A program made the translations under genes and the position numbers. A model generated the notes under the pieces. That model was not told the DNA's origin. It searched no databases and worked only from the letters and a program-made list of their open reading frames with translations. Below, piece after piece: positions 22,555 through 33,489 of a stretch of DNA of 64,000 bases. The stretch comes from Monodelphis domestica (lineage: Eukaryota; Chordata; Mammalia; Didelphimorphia; Didelphidae): contig NC_077228.1 in NCBI RefSeq assembly GCF_027887165.1, forward strand, positions 102,767,362 to 102,831,361, written 5' to 3'. Every line of letters begins with the position of its first letter. The first letter of the stretch is position 1.

Positions 22555-22790
22555 TTAGGGATTATTTTCTGAACCATGGACTCATAGATTTAGAGCTAGA
22601 ATAGACCTTGAAGGAGACTGGCTTCAAACTCCTCATTCTATGGCTTAGAAAACTGAGGCACAAAGAGGCTAAATGATTTGTCCAAGGTCAGGCAGGAAGG
22701 AAATGTCTGAGTCAAGATACTTGTACTCAAGACTTCCCAAATCCAAGTCCAGTGCCTCCTCTACTACATCATTCTTCCTCCTGATCTGAG
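22555..22790 (-). mobile_element. MIR/CORE-SINE
   Basis: Minus-strand: AACCATGGACTCATAGATTT, GAAAACTGAGGCACAAAGAG, TTTGTCCAAGGTCAGGCAGG, and a closing GTGCCTCCTCTACTACATCA. Confidence 0.75.
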
Positions 22791-23039
22791 TCTTCTCTTT
22801 CTTGGTTTGAGACAGTTAGGCACTGGTTGTTGGGCATATTTGCCCTTTGAAGAAACTTTGATCTCACCAGAAATAGAAAAGGAACTTAGGAAATGTGTTT
22901 TCCTTGAGATGGGGGGTTTGGGATGGGGATGAAGAAATTGAAGGAAAAGAGTTAATTATCAAGTTAACCTTCATGCTCACAACTGGCTTTTCAGATTGAC
23001 TAATGTATCAGAATTTGGTCAGGAGCCCAGGTGTTCATT

Positions 23040-23289
23040 TCTGTCTTTCTATAGATGCATAGTCAGGTATAACAGATGGACTTAGAACAAGGAAGATCTG
23101 AATTCAAATCCTGGCCCCAACACTCACTAGTTGTGTGACAATAGGCAAATGGAATATTCCCTCTAAGCCTTAGTTTCCTCATTTATCAAACATGATTACC
23201 AAGACCTATAGTTTTTAGTTAATAGAATTCGTGTAAAGATCTAATGGGATAATGTATATGGAGAAATTTATTAAAACTAAAGTGACAAA
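23040..23289 (+). mobile_element. MIR/CORE-SINE
   Basis: Plus-strand MIR: GAATTCAAATCCTGGCCCCA box B, GTTGTGTGACAATAGGCAAA, TTAGTTTCCTCATTTATCAA and the AT-rich end that leads into an ATT repeat. Confidence 0.75.
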
Positions 23290-23336
23290 TATTACTATTA
23301 TTATTATTATTATTACTATTATTATTGTAATACATG
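23290..23336. repeat. (ATT)n microsatellite
   Basis: About 45 bases of ATT units with a few ACT interruptions at the end of a MIR, a common site of microsatellite birth. Confidence 0.9.
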
Positions 23337-23575
23337 GCTCTTTAAAGCTATTTAATTTTCATCTAACAATTGCTTTTCTTTTTTTCCTATGCTTATCCTC
23401 CCCAAGCATATTGTATTCATCCCCACCTCAATTCTATTTAACATTTTCCAGATACCTACTATGTGTTAGTCACACTATGAAACCCTAGGGATTCAAACTC
23501 ACAAAAAAATAATCTTTACCCTCAAGGACCTTACATTCCACTGGTGGATGTAATTTATACACAAATAAAATATAA

Positions 23576-23835
23576 TATGGGCAGCTAAGTGGCACATTAG
23601 ATAAAGCACCGACCTCGAGTCAGGAAGACTCATCTTCCTAGAGTTCAAATGTGACCTCAGATATGTCCTAGATATATGACCCTGGATAAGTCTTTTTACC
23701 TTGTTTGCCTCAGTTTCCTCATCTGTAAAATGAACTGGAAGAGGAAATGGCCAACCACTCCAGAACCTTTGCCAAGAAGATTCCAAAGAGGTCATGAAGA
23801 GTCAGATATGACTGAAATGACTGAATGACAATATA
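23576..23835 (+). mobile_element. Marsupial SINE, long-tail type
   Basis: GGGCAGCTAAGTGGCACATT head, GAGTTCAAATGTGACCTC box B, CAGTTTCCTCATCTGTAAAA core, then the special end AACTGGAAGAGGAAATGGCC ... GAGTCAGATATGACTGAAAT. A TA repeat follows at 23831-23845. Confidence 0.9.
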
Positions 23836-23864
23836 TATATATATACATAATACATAACTAATAT

Positions 23865-24075
23865 AATACCTAACATTTATGCTGTAGTATATAGCACTCT
23901 AAGGTTTGTAAAGCACTTTACAATGTTAGAATTCGATGAAGTTGGGGCTATTATTAACTGCATTTTACAGAGGAAACAGAGGCTGGATGAATTCAAGTGA
24001 TTCACACAACTAAGAAGCATCTGAGATTAGAATATGTATTTTCCTGACTCCATGGCTCACACTCTACCCAAATTT
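23865..24075 (-). mobile_element. CORE-SINE
   Basis: AACATTTATGCTGTAGTATA, then AAGGTTTGTAAAGCACTTTA, TTTTACAGAGGAAACAGAGG and a closing TCCATGGCTCACACTCTACC. Confidence 0.8.
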
Positions 24076-24420
24076 CCATTTATCTACCAAATAACAAAGC
24101 ACACTGAGTGATTTCAAGAGGGTGGGTGGGAAGGAAGGAAGGAGCAGTGGGGCATTATAAACAATTTGTAGGAGGTGACAGCAGAGCAGCGCTTTGAAGG
24201 AAACTAGAAGGCTAAGTGACAAGGAAGGGCATCCCTGGCATTGGCACAATTAGGGCAAAAGCCCAGAGATGGAATGTCCTAGATGAGAAAGAGCTAGTAT
24301 GGGGGAGAGAGAGTAAAGGGTTTTATTATGAAATGAGACTGGAAAAGCAATGCAAAACAACACGTGGTAAGGGTGTAAAAGAGGTACAAACCAAGTGCTA
24401 TTTATTACCCCAGGTCTGAG
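24076..24420 (-). mobile_element. L2-like LINE fragment
   Basis: Contains phrases of the same recurrent element as at 41645 and 58262: GCAGCGCTTTGAAGGAAACT, GGGCATCCCTGGCATTGGCA, AAAGCCCAGAGATGGAATGT. Read in reverse these follow the L2 C-terminal/3' region. Older than the 58262 copy. Confidence 0.5.
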
Positions 24421-24639
24421 AGTAGTTAGTTGAAGGGAGAGGAAGAGATCATCAATTGCTAGGGGGTTTCCTGAAACTCAGTTATTTTCTCCTTTCCTTT
24501 TCATCATGTCAGAGAATTTCTGTCTTTCTTTGGGTTCCTGATTATAATGGATTTTTTAAAACTACATAATCTTTATCCTGTTTTCTGCCATTACGATAAT
24601 GGTCAAACATAGGTGAAATTAGATCATAAATTTAGAATT

Positions 24640-24800
24640 GGTTAAAAGGGAACTTTGGAATTATCTAGTCCAATTTCCTCATTTTACAGATAAGCCCAGA
24701 GAAGTAAAGCAATTTGTCCAAGGTCACACAGATAATAAATGGCAGAACTGGGATCAGAACTCAGGTCCTGTGACTTAAATTCAGCCTTATTTCCATAACA
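24640..24800 (-). mobile_element. MIR/CORE-SINE
   Basis: GAACTTTGGAATTATCTAGT, CATTTTACAGATAAGCCCAG, TTTGTCCAAGGTCACACAGA and the closing part before CCTCACTCCC. Confidence 0.8.
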
Positions 24801-25079
24801 ACCTCACTCCCTTTTACAACTCAAATTCAAACCCAAGATTCCAACTCCAAGTTCAGTGCCATTCCTACTGAACCATAGTGATGCTGACAGGGCAGAAGAG
24901 TGCTCATAAGGGAAAACTGAGTCAACAAGAATGGAAGGTTATCCAATGAGCCACTCACTGAAAGGGATCGACTCATTTCTAGGCTGTACCTCATCCACAC
25001 TATGAGCCATAGGGAAGAGGCAGGAGATGGATACACTACAGGTTCCAGAGTGTGTGAAATGACTGGCATCCCAAGCTGA

Positions 25080-25340
25080 AGGGAATGGTACCACTGGTGA
25101 CCTTCCTATGCATGGTTCTGATTGGCCCCTCTCTGAGTCATTTCTGGGATTTTATTTTTCCCCCTGAAAGGCTGTGCCCCTAGGGCACACTGTGAGAACC
25201 CAGATGCCTGGGCAATGATGAGTGAACTAGGGAGTTCAACAGCATGGCAGGGGCCTGGGAGTGGGAGATTTGGTAAAAGGCTGGTCTGAGATGACTCAGC
25301 CCCTCATGTCACTCTGAGGGCAGATAAAGTCCTTGAAGCT
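25080..25340. promoter_or_regulatory. Repeat-free block, possible enhancer
   Basis: A stretch with no repeats between two repeat clusters, about 5.4 kb beyond the GPR25 stop. It has two AP-1-type sites (TGAGTCA 25134-25140; TGACTCA 25292-25298) and a CCAAT complement (ATTGG near 25121). Regulatory function is a guess from motif content; chance is possible. Confidence 0.25.
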
Positions 25341-25599
25341 GAGCTTCCTACATGGAAATGTGGGGTTAAGAGCCTGAGGAAGCCTCCAGTCTAACTACCA
25401 CTATGAGGTCTGTCTGGGCTTCCTCCTTTAAATTAAGCTCCCCTAAAGTCTTCCTCCCTCCTCTAACTCCCCCAACTCCCTCTAAGTCTTGGTCCTCCTC
25501 TCTGAAAATTGAGAAAATGTTGGGATTGCATGAAATCACTGGAATAACCTGTATCATACTATTTACCATCTTGGGGGAGAAGGAGAGAGAAGATCTGAA

Positions 25600-25672
25600 T
25601 CCTAAAAAATGTTAGAAAATAATTGTCAAAAATTGTTTCTACATGTAATTGAAAATAAAGTATTTTTAAGTG
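25600..25672 (+). mobile_element. L1 3' tail scrap
   Basis: CCTAAAAAATGTTAGAAAAT followed by TTTCTACATGTAATTGAAAA and TAAAG, the last bases of the L1 UTR seen at 13410-13455. Confidence 0.65.
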
Positions 25673-25809
25673 CCTGGGGGGGAGGCAAGAGAGAGAATAT
25701 TGGGAAGATCTGGAACTAAAGTGCTATGAGAATGCTTATTGATTCAGAGTCAAATGAGGGTGAAGGGAGTGAAATCACTTCCCCACCTCACCTACTCATT
25801 GTCACTAAA

Positions 25810-26040
25810 AAGTATCTAGGCAGTTTGGTGGTGCAGTAGATAGTATTAGAGTTAGGAAGTTCTGAGTTCAAATCTAGATTTAGACGCTTCCTAGCTAGCT
25901 GTATAAACTTGGGCGAGTCACTGAAACTTTGTTTGTCTTGTTTTTTTCATCTGGAATAATAACAACACCCACCTCCCAGGACTTGTGAGAGTCAGATGAG
26001 ATAAAATTTGTAAAGAGCTTTGCAAACCTTAGAACTTTAT
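25810..26040 (+). mobile_element. MIR/CORE-SINE
   Basis: CTAGGCAGTTTGGTGGTGCA head, GAGTTCAAATCTAGATTTAG box B, CTGGAATAATAACAACACCC, and a long 3' end GTAAAGAGCTTTGCAAACCT that leads into the GAT repeat. Confidence 0.8.
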
Positions 26041-26362
26041 ATAATGCTAGTGATGATAATGGTTATGATGATGATGATGATGATGATGGTAGTGATAATG
26101 GTGATAGTGATGATAATGGTAATGATGATGGTGGTGATAATGGTGATAGTGATGATGATGGTAGTGATGATGGTGATAGTGATGATAATGCTGATGTGGT
26201 GATGATGGTGATAGTGATGATGATGGTAGTGATAATGGTGATAGTGATGATAATGCTGATGATGGTGGTAGTGATGGTGATAGTGATGATGATGGTGGTG
26301 TTGATAGTGATGGTGATGATAACGTTGATGATGGTGATGGTGATAATGCCCTTGATGGCACT
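26041..26362. repeat. Degenerate (GAT)n tandem array
   Basis: About 320 bases of GAT/GGT/AGT/AAT triplets. It has no stop in some frames, which yields spurious Met/Val-rich and His/Ser-rich frames on both strands. Longer units built on GATGGTGATAGTGATGATAA recur. It begins at the end of a MIR. Confidence 0.95.
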
Positions 26363-26419
26363 CCCTGTCATCAAGAACCCAAAAGCATAAGATTCCATAT
26401 AGGGAGGGCCACATATCCT

Positions 26420-26640
26420 AAGATCAGAGAGGGTTAGACTGGGAAGGGACCCTAAATGTCATCTAGTCTAATTCCTCCAATCTTCAGATATGGCAACAGA
26501 CAAGAGTAACTTGTCCCCATGATATAGTTAAACTCCTGGGTAAGGGTAGCATTAGAAATCTGGTTTCCCAGCACTTTGGCCAGTGATCTCTCCATGATGT
26601 GACAGTGCTGCCTGCCTTTGACTTTTGGGAATTCCACTAT
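26420..26640 (-). mobile_element. MIR-like SINE
   Basis: GGAAGGGACCCTAAATGTCA, TCTTCAGATATGGCAACAGA and GTTAAACTCCTGGGTAAGGG are consistent with a diverged minus-strand MIR. Confidence 0.55.
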
Positions 26641-26674
26641 TCAAAGAAAGGTAAGTGACTTGCCCAAGGGTATT

Positions 26675-27310
26675 AGTTAATCAACAAGCATTTATTAACC
26701 ACCTACTATCTGCCAGACACAGGGGGTTTGTAAGCTTTGGAGGTCAAGAATAGTTTCATTTTTGACTGGTATCTCCAGCTTCAAGCATAATGCCTGGCAC
26801 ATAGAGGTGATTAATAAATGTTTACTGATTATTATTAACAGCATAAGTGAAACAGTCCCTGCCTTCAAAGGGCTTATGTTGTATTGAGAGGAAACATGTA
26901 CATATAAAAGTAAATGTGAAATATATATAAAATAAATGCCAGGTAATTGGATGACTCTCATTAAGCACTGGGAGGAATGGGAAAGAGTTCATATAGAAGG
27001 TTGAGGTAAGTATTGGTTGAGTCTAGGAATTGTAAAAGTCAGAGGTGGGATGGAATGCCTTCCAGGCTCAGAGGACAGCCTGGATATGGACAAAGACATG
27101 GAAGACAGAATGTTGCATATGAGAGACAGAGAATTAACCTGTTGGGCTGGCCCCTAAAGTGTTTGAAAGGAGTAATACAGAATAAGGAAAGGAGGAGGAT
27201 AAGCTTGAGCCAGGCTATAAATAGCTTTAAATGACAGAGTTTGTATTTGATACTACAGGTAATAGGGCTTATTAACTAGAGCTTATTGAAGGTGGTCAAA
27301 TATTAAATAA
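26675..27310 (-). mobile_element. L2-like LINE 3' fragment, longest of this type
   Basis: Opens with AACAAGCATTTATTAACCAC and CTATCTGCCAGACACAGG. A forward L2/MIR-type end (26720-26840) appears inserted. It resumes with AACAGTCCCTGCCTTCAAAG, then GGAATGCCTTCCAGGCTCAG, AGCCAGGCTATAAATAGCTT and GTATTTGATACTACAGGTAA. Confidence 0.55.
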
Positions 27311-28372
27311 TATGTTACTTAAAAATAAAAATTAAAAAAAGAATATATCATTTTGACAGTAGGATGGAGAACAGATTAAGAGTGAAGAAATCAGAAGCAG
27401 GATGAGCATGTCATTTAACTTTCATTTTTTAAAATTTATTTTCTCCATCTGTAAAATGAGTGGATTAGACTCAATGTCTTCCCTCCCATGACCATCTATG
27501 TCTAACCAATGACAGGTGATCAGGGTCATAGAACTAGATGGTGATTGAATACTTCTCTCCTGGTCCCTATGCTTCCCACCTGTCTCCTCTCCTCCACAAG
27601 CCATCAGAAACTAGTTCTTCCAGTTCTGCTTGCCAGGAGTAGACTATACCAAGGCACAAAAGGGAGATGGAAAACCAGCCTTCTCATCTAAAATCAGGGT
27701 CAGTCTTAGAATAGCTGGGGCGGAAGAGTAACAAGCCTGTGGTCGGCCCCTATGATAAGGGACAGCAGCTTCCTGGGGCAGCTTCTTTGGAAAGGCATGC
27801 AGATGCCCATCATGGGCGGAGCAAAGCTGAACTCACATCTTGCCAAACGCTTGAGAGCTCTGACCTCTTTTTTAAAGGGGAAATGGCTGTTCAAGGGGCT
27901 GAGCTGATTAAAGGCATTTTTTGTGTTTGATGCTTAAATGCCTCAGTGAAGAAACTAGAGACCAGCTAATTAAGATATCACTTTGAATCGGGAGGAGAGG
28001 TGCCAGACAGATGACACCATTTATCTGGTTTCATTTCATTCTAGAAATGACTGTCCTTTCAAACCTGGAAAACACTTCTCATCTCTTCCCAGTCTGACCA
28101 TTTCTGTATATTAGCTTTGCCCAGAATGAGCCCAGTAAGGCTGGAGGGGCTTTTGATCCTCGGGTGCCTCCATCCTAAGCCATGATGAGGGGGGGGGGGA
28201 GGATACCCTAGGAACACAAGAGCACTGGGTGTTGATTTTGAGAAAGAGGAGGTGCTTTCTCAGGACATGCTGAAATTTCTCAGAAATTAATGGTAAAGTG
28301 AGATGGTTGAACCAAATGCTTCCTTCCCCTTCTAATTCTGATATTCTATGACTTATAGGTACATAGTTAGAG
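27311..28372. promoter_or_regulatory. Mostly repeat-free block, possible regulatory DNA
   Basis: From about 27720 to 28120 the sequence is free of recognisable repeats, with GATA-like GATAAG, TAATTA homeobox-type cores (GCTAATTAAGATATC near 27965) and a run of 10 G at 28189-28198. I see no exon. Function is a guess. Confidence 0.22.
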
Positions 28373-28880
28373 GCAGCTGGGTGGTACAGTGGATAGAGTA
28401 CTCAGGATAGTTAGAAAGACCTGAGTCCAAATCTGGCCTCACACACTTAATAGCTATGTGACCCTGGGTAAGTCATCTATCCTCTATCTCAGTTTTGCTA
28501 CTGTCCTTTAGTCATTTTCAGTCATATCCAATTCTTCATGACCTGATTTGGGGTTTTCTTGCCAAAGACACTGGAGAGGTTTGCCATTTCCTCTTCCATC
28601 TCATTTTACAGATGAGGAAACTGAGGCAAATAGGGTAAAGTGACTTGCCCAGGGTCAACCAATGAGGAATTGTCTGAGGCTGGGTTTGAATTCAGTCTCC
28701 CTGACTCCAGTTTTGGAACTTCATCCATTGCACCACCCACATGTCCCAGTTTCCTTGGCTGCAAAATGAAGAAAATAACAGCATCTACCTCCCATAGTTG
28801 GTCTGAGGATCAAATAAGATATTGTTGATAAAACCCTCAGCGCAGTGCTGGCACACAGTAGGCATATAATAAATCCTTTC
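28373..28880 (+). mobile_element. SINE/MIR split by another SINE
   Basis: The first half (28373-28494) has the GAGGCAGCTGGGTGGTACAG head, CCAAATCTGGCCTCACACAC and CTATGTGACCCTGGG. The second half starts near 28745 with CAGTTTCCTTGGCTGCAAAA and ends GCTGGCACACAGTAGGCATA. The two halves read through if the inserted copy is removed; a CAGTTT repeat sits at both joints. Confidence 0.75.
28495..28744 (-). mobile_element. Marsupial SINE nested in the preceding SINE
   Basis: Minus-strand long-tail SINE: GTCATTTTCAGTCATATCCA, GACACTGGAGAGGTTTGCCA, GATGAGGAAACTGAGGCAAA, TTTGAATTCAGTCTCCCTGA and the closing CACCACCCACATGTCC. Confidence 0.88.
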
Positions 28881-29262
28881 TTCCCTTTTCTATCAACTTA
28901 TTAACCTGCCTTTTCACATGGCCTTTTAGTCTCAAAGTCTTCCAGATCATATTTTGATTATGTCTCATGTCCCAAACTGAATTCAGCATCCTTCCTCCCA
29001 AACTAGCCCAGACTCCCCCGTTTTCATCTAACTGGGTTTTAGTGAAACCTGGAAACATTTTTTGAATTTTCTCTTCCCCCCACATCTAATTAGTTGCCAA
29101 ATTGTGACATTTTTTTCTCTCTCACCTCTTGGATTCCCCACTTCCACCCCTTGGTATGTTCCTTGGGGCCAGAGACCGACTTTTGACTTCTTTGTTTCCC
29201 CAGCACTGAGCATAGTGCCTGGTGTATAGTAGACACTTAATGCTTATTGACCGAGTGCTTAA
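28881..29262 (+). mobile_element. L2-type LINE 3' end
   Basis: C/T-rich L2 tail region ending in CTTGGGGCCAGAGACCGAC, CCCCAGCACTGAGCATAGTG and CCTGGTGTATAGTAGACACT. Confidence 0.65.
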
Positions 29263-29269
29263 GAAGGAA

Positions 29270-29460
29270 TGGTCCGAAAGCTGGGCGGTTCAGTGGATAG
29301 AGAGTCAGGTCTGGAGTCTGGAGGACCTAAGTTCAAATTTGGCCTCAAATATTTCCTAACTCTGTGACTTAAGGCAAGTCACTTAACCCTTATTGCCTAG
29401 CCCTTACCACTCTTCTGTCTTAGAATCAATTCCAAGAGAGAAAGTAAGGGTTAAAATAAA
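29270..29460 (+). mobile_element. tRNA-derived marsupial SINE
   Basis: GCTGGGCGGTTCAGTGGATA head, AAGTTCAAATTTGGCCTCAA box B, TATTGCCTAGCCCTTACCAC and the AGGGTTAAAATAAAA end. Confidence 0.92.
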
Positions 29461-29639
29461 AGCAATATGTTATTCATAAGAAGTACCTTTAATCAAGAAA
29501 TATTTAAATAGATTCATATTAAAAGACTGGTGCTCCTAGTTTCATAGTAACTTATAGGAAAAATGAGAGCATGAAAAAGTCAGTAAGGTTAAATCTCAAA
29601 TAAGTGCATCAGTTTTAAATATAGATGAACCTAAGTGTT

Positions 29640-30290
29640 CTAAGTTAAACTTTACCAAAAAAAAAAAGTTTACATTCTCATGGAAGTAGTCAAAAAATCC
29701 TTAATAATGAAGGATTTTAGTATCCCTTCAGCAGAATGAGACAAATGAGAAAGAATATCTAAAATTGAATAAATTATTAAGAAAACCAAGTCTAATAGAT
29801 GTATGGAAAGAATTCAATAAAAAAGCAAAGATTATTTTTCTAATGCACAAAAAACTGATCTTTGTTAAATTGAGAAGAAAATATAGGCGCTATCAAAGGA
29901 AATCAATGAGATAGAATCAAGGCAGTTCTCAGAAGTAAATTTATAGTATTTAAATTTATCAGTAAGAGAGAAATCTAGTGGGTTAGGTTTGTACTTTAAA
30001 AACTTGAAAAAAATAAGGCAATAAACAACAGGAAACAAAAAAAAGAAAAATAACCAAGATCACATCTGAACTTCATAGTAATGAAAAATAAGAAAACCAC
30101 TCAATTTATAAATCAAATCAAGAGTTGTTTTGAGTTCAAATTAAAAGGTAATAAACAATGAACAAGTCTCATCTTTAAAAGAGAGAAAACCAAACTCACC
30201 AAGATTAGAAACAAGACAATAGACTTCATGAAAGCAAAAGAAATAAAGAAAATTATCAGAGATGATCATACATAGTTCCACCTTTAACAC
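29640..30290 (+). mobile_element. L1 ORF2-like fragment, very degenerate
   Basis: A-rich. Segments such as AGGCAGTTCTCAGAAGTAAA and ATCCCTTCAGCAGAATGAGA parallel marsupial L1 ORF2 between endonuclease and reverse transcriptase. No open frame remains. Confidence 0.5.
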
Positions 30291-30299
30291 AATAATTAT

Positions 30300-30475
30300 A
30301 TGGCCAAAGAGAAGTCACTCTAGCTGTTTAAGCTTCACTTTCCTCATTTGTGAAATGTGAATATTAATACCTATTATATCCACTTCAGAGGGTAGTTATG
30401 AAGCTTCGATGGGCATATAAAGTAGCTTACAAACTCCAGAACCCTATACAAATATAAACTGCTATTTCTAATCTT
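30300..30475 (+). mobile_element. MIR/CORE-SINE
   Basis: AAGAGAAGTCACTCTAGCTG, CACTTTCCTCATTTGTGAAA, CACTTCAGAGGGTAGTTATG, then the GTAGCTTACAAACTCCAGAA end. Confidence 0.7.
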
Positions 30476-30589
30476 ATTATTCCAAATAATACTACTTAGT
30501 GTGAACCAAAGTTAATGATTCACTGTCAGGAAGGAAGTCTTCTGAAAAGTGCTCCAGAGATTTGGGCTTCATCCTGTGCTATTTATTTA

Positions 30590-31045
30590 ATATTTGTTTC
30601 AGTGACTTGGATAATGGCATGGGTTGTTATGCTCATCAAGTTTTAAAGTAATAAATCCATAAATGAATAAAATAAATTTATTAAGTAATAAATAGCTAGC
30701 ATTAGATAGAGTCAGACTCTAAAAGGAAGATGGAATAAATCCGAGAAGGTGAAATCCAATTGAGATAATGTAAAGCCTTACAGTTGGATTGGGAATATCA
30801 TCTTCAAAAGTACAAGATGGAGGAGGTATGGTTAGAACAAACATTCACCTGAAAAAGATCCAAGATGTATTTCCATTATCTACCAAATCCATGTGGTTCA
30901 ATGATGGGGTATGACAACCAAAAAAGTTAATGCAATCTTAGACTACATTAAGAGAGGCATAGAGTCTCTCCTGATCCAGTTTAATCCAGAGTATCATGTT
31001 CAGTTCAGGGTGCCTCATTTTTAGAAGGTGCAGGTTTTTCTAGGC
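30590..31045 (+). mobile_element. CR1/L3-type LINE fragment
   Basis: Begins TTTCAGTGACTTGGATAATG, the nucleotide form of the CR1/L3 (F/Y)ISDLDDG motif. It continues with the segment around GAAGGTGAAATCCAATTGAG, AATCTTAGACTACATTAAGA, and ends in ATCATGTTCAGTTCAGGGTG, the (Y/C)VQFWAP-type end. Ancient, with no open frame. Confidence 0.7.
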
Positions 31046-31454
31046 AGAATATGTGCTTTAGATACCATGCCCTCATGACCACATGGAAGCTAGGGTGGGA
31101 GTTAAGGTAACCGGCTCCCTTTCTTCTCTGCTCTTGGAAAGCAGCTCACATACATATCTCAGGCACAATTCACAGCTGGAAAGGAAGAAAGAGCCCAAGA
31201 GAGTGGATCATCTCCTTTTTCTATATCCACTGAGTCATCAATACTGTCCCCACTCAACAGCCAATAAAGGGGATACTTTGTCATTCCAAAGAACAAGCCC
31301 TTCATCACTGATGCACAACATGAGCAAAAACAAGTCCCAAAGCTCCAAATGGTTTCGTTTAAAACCAGGAATGACTATTCAGCCTCGTTACTACAGCTCC
31401 TAAAAGGATATTTTTATAGAGATTTAAAAAAATTAGTATGAAAAAAATGAGATC
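31046..31454. other. No gene recognised
   Basis: Between a LINE and the 7SL pseudogene. A 106-codon open frame (31083-31403) has no family signature and low-complexity neighbours, so I do not call it. Confidence 0.45.
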
Positions 31455-31736
31455 TGCTCAGGTGTGGTGTACATCTGGGATCTTAAGCTACCAGAGAGGC
31501 TGAGGCTGGAGGATCTCTTGAGGCTGGGGTGTTGTGAGTTACAATGGGCTTTGCTCTAGCAGTGTCCAAGCTAAGTTTGGCATTCATTGGTGAACCCGAA
31601 GGAGTAGAGGGGGTAAGAGTGGGTGGCACTAAGTTGGAGGGGTGAACTGGTTTAGGTCAGAGAAATGTATCATGTCAAAGTTCCTTCACTGATCAGAACT
31701 TTTGCATTTCCAACCTAGGCAAAGTAGAGAGATTGT

Positions 31737-31737
<1 letters not shown>
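31455..31737 (+). pseudogene. 7SL (SRP) RNA pseudogene, near full length
   Basis: Follows the SRP RNA along its whole length. The Alu-domain part reads CTCAGGTGTGGTGTACATCT, GAGAGGCTGAGGCTGGAGGA and TCTCTTGAGG. The S-domain part shows CTAAGTTTGGCATTCATTGG, GGAGGGGTGAACTGG, TTAGGTCAGAGAAATG, CACTGATCAGAAC, and the 3' end CCAACCTAGGCAAAGTAGAG. An A-rich tail follows and has become a GAAA tract. A GAGATC motif with A-runs lies on both sides (near 31449 and 32058), which fits a retrotransposition duplication. Many differences from functional 7SL make a working gene unlikely. Confidence 0.9.
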
Positions 31738-32037
<300 letters not shown>

Positions 32038-32164
32038 GAAAAGGAAAAGGAAAAAAGAGATCAACAAGAATATCAAACAGAACTATGAAAAAGGAAATGG
32101 GTCAAGGGGGACTTGCCCAAGCAGGTTTCAAAATGTACGATAGAGCAAAAATTATTTTTAAAAA

Positions 32165-33480
32165 ATCTGTCTCATGCTAAAAAAAAAAAGAAAGAAAAAT
32201 AGATCAGAAAGAACAGAAAGAGAATTTAGAAATAGAATCTTATCCATGGAAGAAATATATGCTGGAAAAAATATTAAAATGTAAAAATCCCTTATTGAGA
32301 TGGTATCAAATCAATAAAAATTGTTTTGAAAAATTGGATAACTGCATAATGAAAAATAGGGTAAGTGAGAACTAGTCTTCAAACCACACACTACAATAAA
32401 ATCTAACTTGATCAATGATATTATTTTTTATTTTCATTAATTAGTTAATTTAGAATATTTTTCCATGGTTACATTTCCTTCCATTTTAATTAATTAGTTT
32501 AGAACATTTTCCCATGGTTACATGATTCATGTTCTTTTCCTCCATTTAAAAATTTTTTATTAATTAATTTAGAATATTTTTCCATGGTTACATGATTCAT
32601 GTTCTTTCCCTCCCCTCCTCTCTCCCCTGTCGCTGAACTAATGAGCAATTCCACTGGGTTATACATATACAAAGATACAATTTTTAAGCACTAAAACTAC
32701 AAAGAAAAAATTATCTATTTGTCTCATGGAATGGAGTATTATTTTTATTAAAGAAAAGAAATAATTGGATTTAAAATCAATAGATTTAAAAGAATCCTGC
32801 ATAACAAACAGCAATCTATCTATCTATTTATACATATATAAAAGAAAAGGAATGGATAAGAAGGAAATTTGCAGAAAATATATCGGATAAATAGATGACA
32901 TCTAGAATCTAAAAAACTGATACAAACCTCCAAGAGTAATACAAACTCCTTAATAGGTAAATGGATATAAAAAGAAAGTACAAACTGTTCACATAAAAAG
33001 ATATTAGAAGATAGAATTCTTTAAAAATCAGAGAAATGCAAATTAAAACAACTTTGAGATACCATTTGTTACCCACTAAATTAAAAAAACAAACAAACCA
33101 GGTAGCAAAAAATGACAAAAATCCAGTTTCGGTGGATCTGTAGGGGAATCAGGAACTGTTCCGTTGTTAACAGAATTGCATTTAGTTTTAGACATGCAAT
33201 GTATTATTTTAATTTGCTTTATTGTGCTTATTTGTTAGAAAGGAGAGTTCTTTGAGGGGACGAGTCATCCTTGGGAAATCACAATGATATGAAAAAGAGA
33301 GGAGTATCCATAAAACATGAAAAAAATTCAGTCACAAAACTGATCATACCAATTAACCCAGAAATTCTATTAGAATTTTGTCATGAAGATATCATGAAAA
33401 ATTAAAAAAAAATTAACGATCTCGGGGTACAGAAGGTTCACAGTAGCTCTATCTCTCCCGCAAAAAATCTATAACTTAAA
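32165..33480 (+). mobile_element. L1 ORF2 fragment, interrupted
   Basis: Matches L1 ORF2 downstream of the reverse transcriptase: the GAAAAATTGGATAACTGCAT stretch near 32325, the ATCAGAGAAATGCAAATTAA segment and TTTGAGATACCATTTGTTAC near 33055, then CCAATTAACCCAGAAATTCT near 33350. Minus-strand L1 tails (32425-32690) and a short unassigned stretch (33180-33290) break it. Confidence 0.8.
32425..32690 (-). mobile_element. Three stacked L1 3' tails
   Basis: The block TTAATTTAGAATATTTTTCC then ATGGTTACAT occurs three times in a row (about 32447, 32495 and 32565), the last continuing into the UTR through TCCCTCCCCTCCTCTCTCCC. This is a repeated L1 end, probably by serial insertion into A-tails. 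Confidence 0.75.
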
Positions 33481-33489
33481 ATAATTTTA

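Noticed and set aside
26020-26414. Met/Val-rich and His-rich open frames of up to 125 codons
   Set aside because: Translation of the GAT triplet array; the His-rich frame is not a metal-binding gene.
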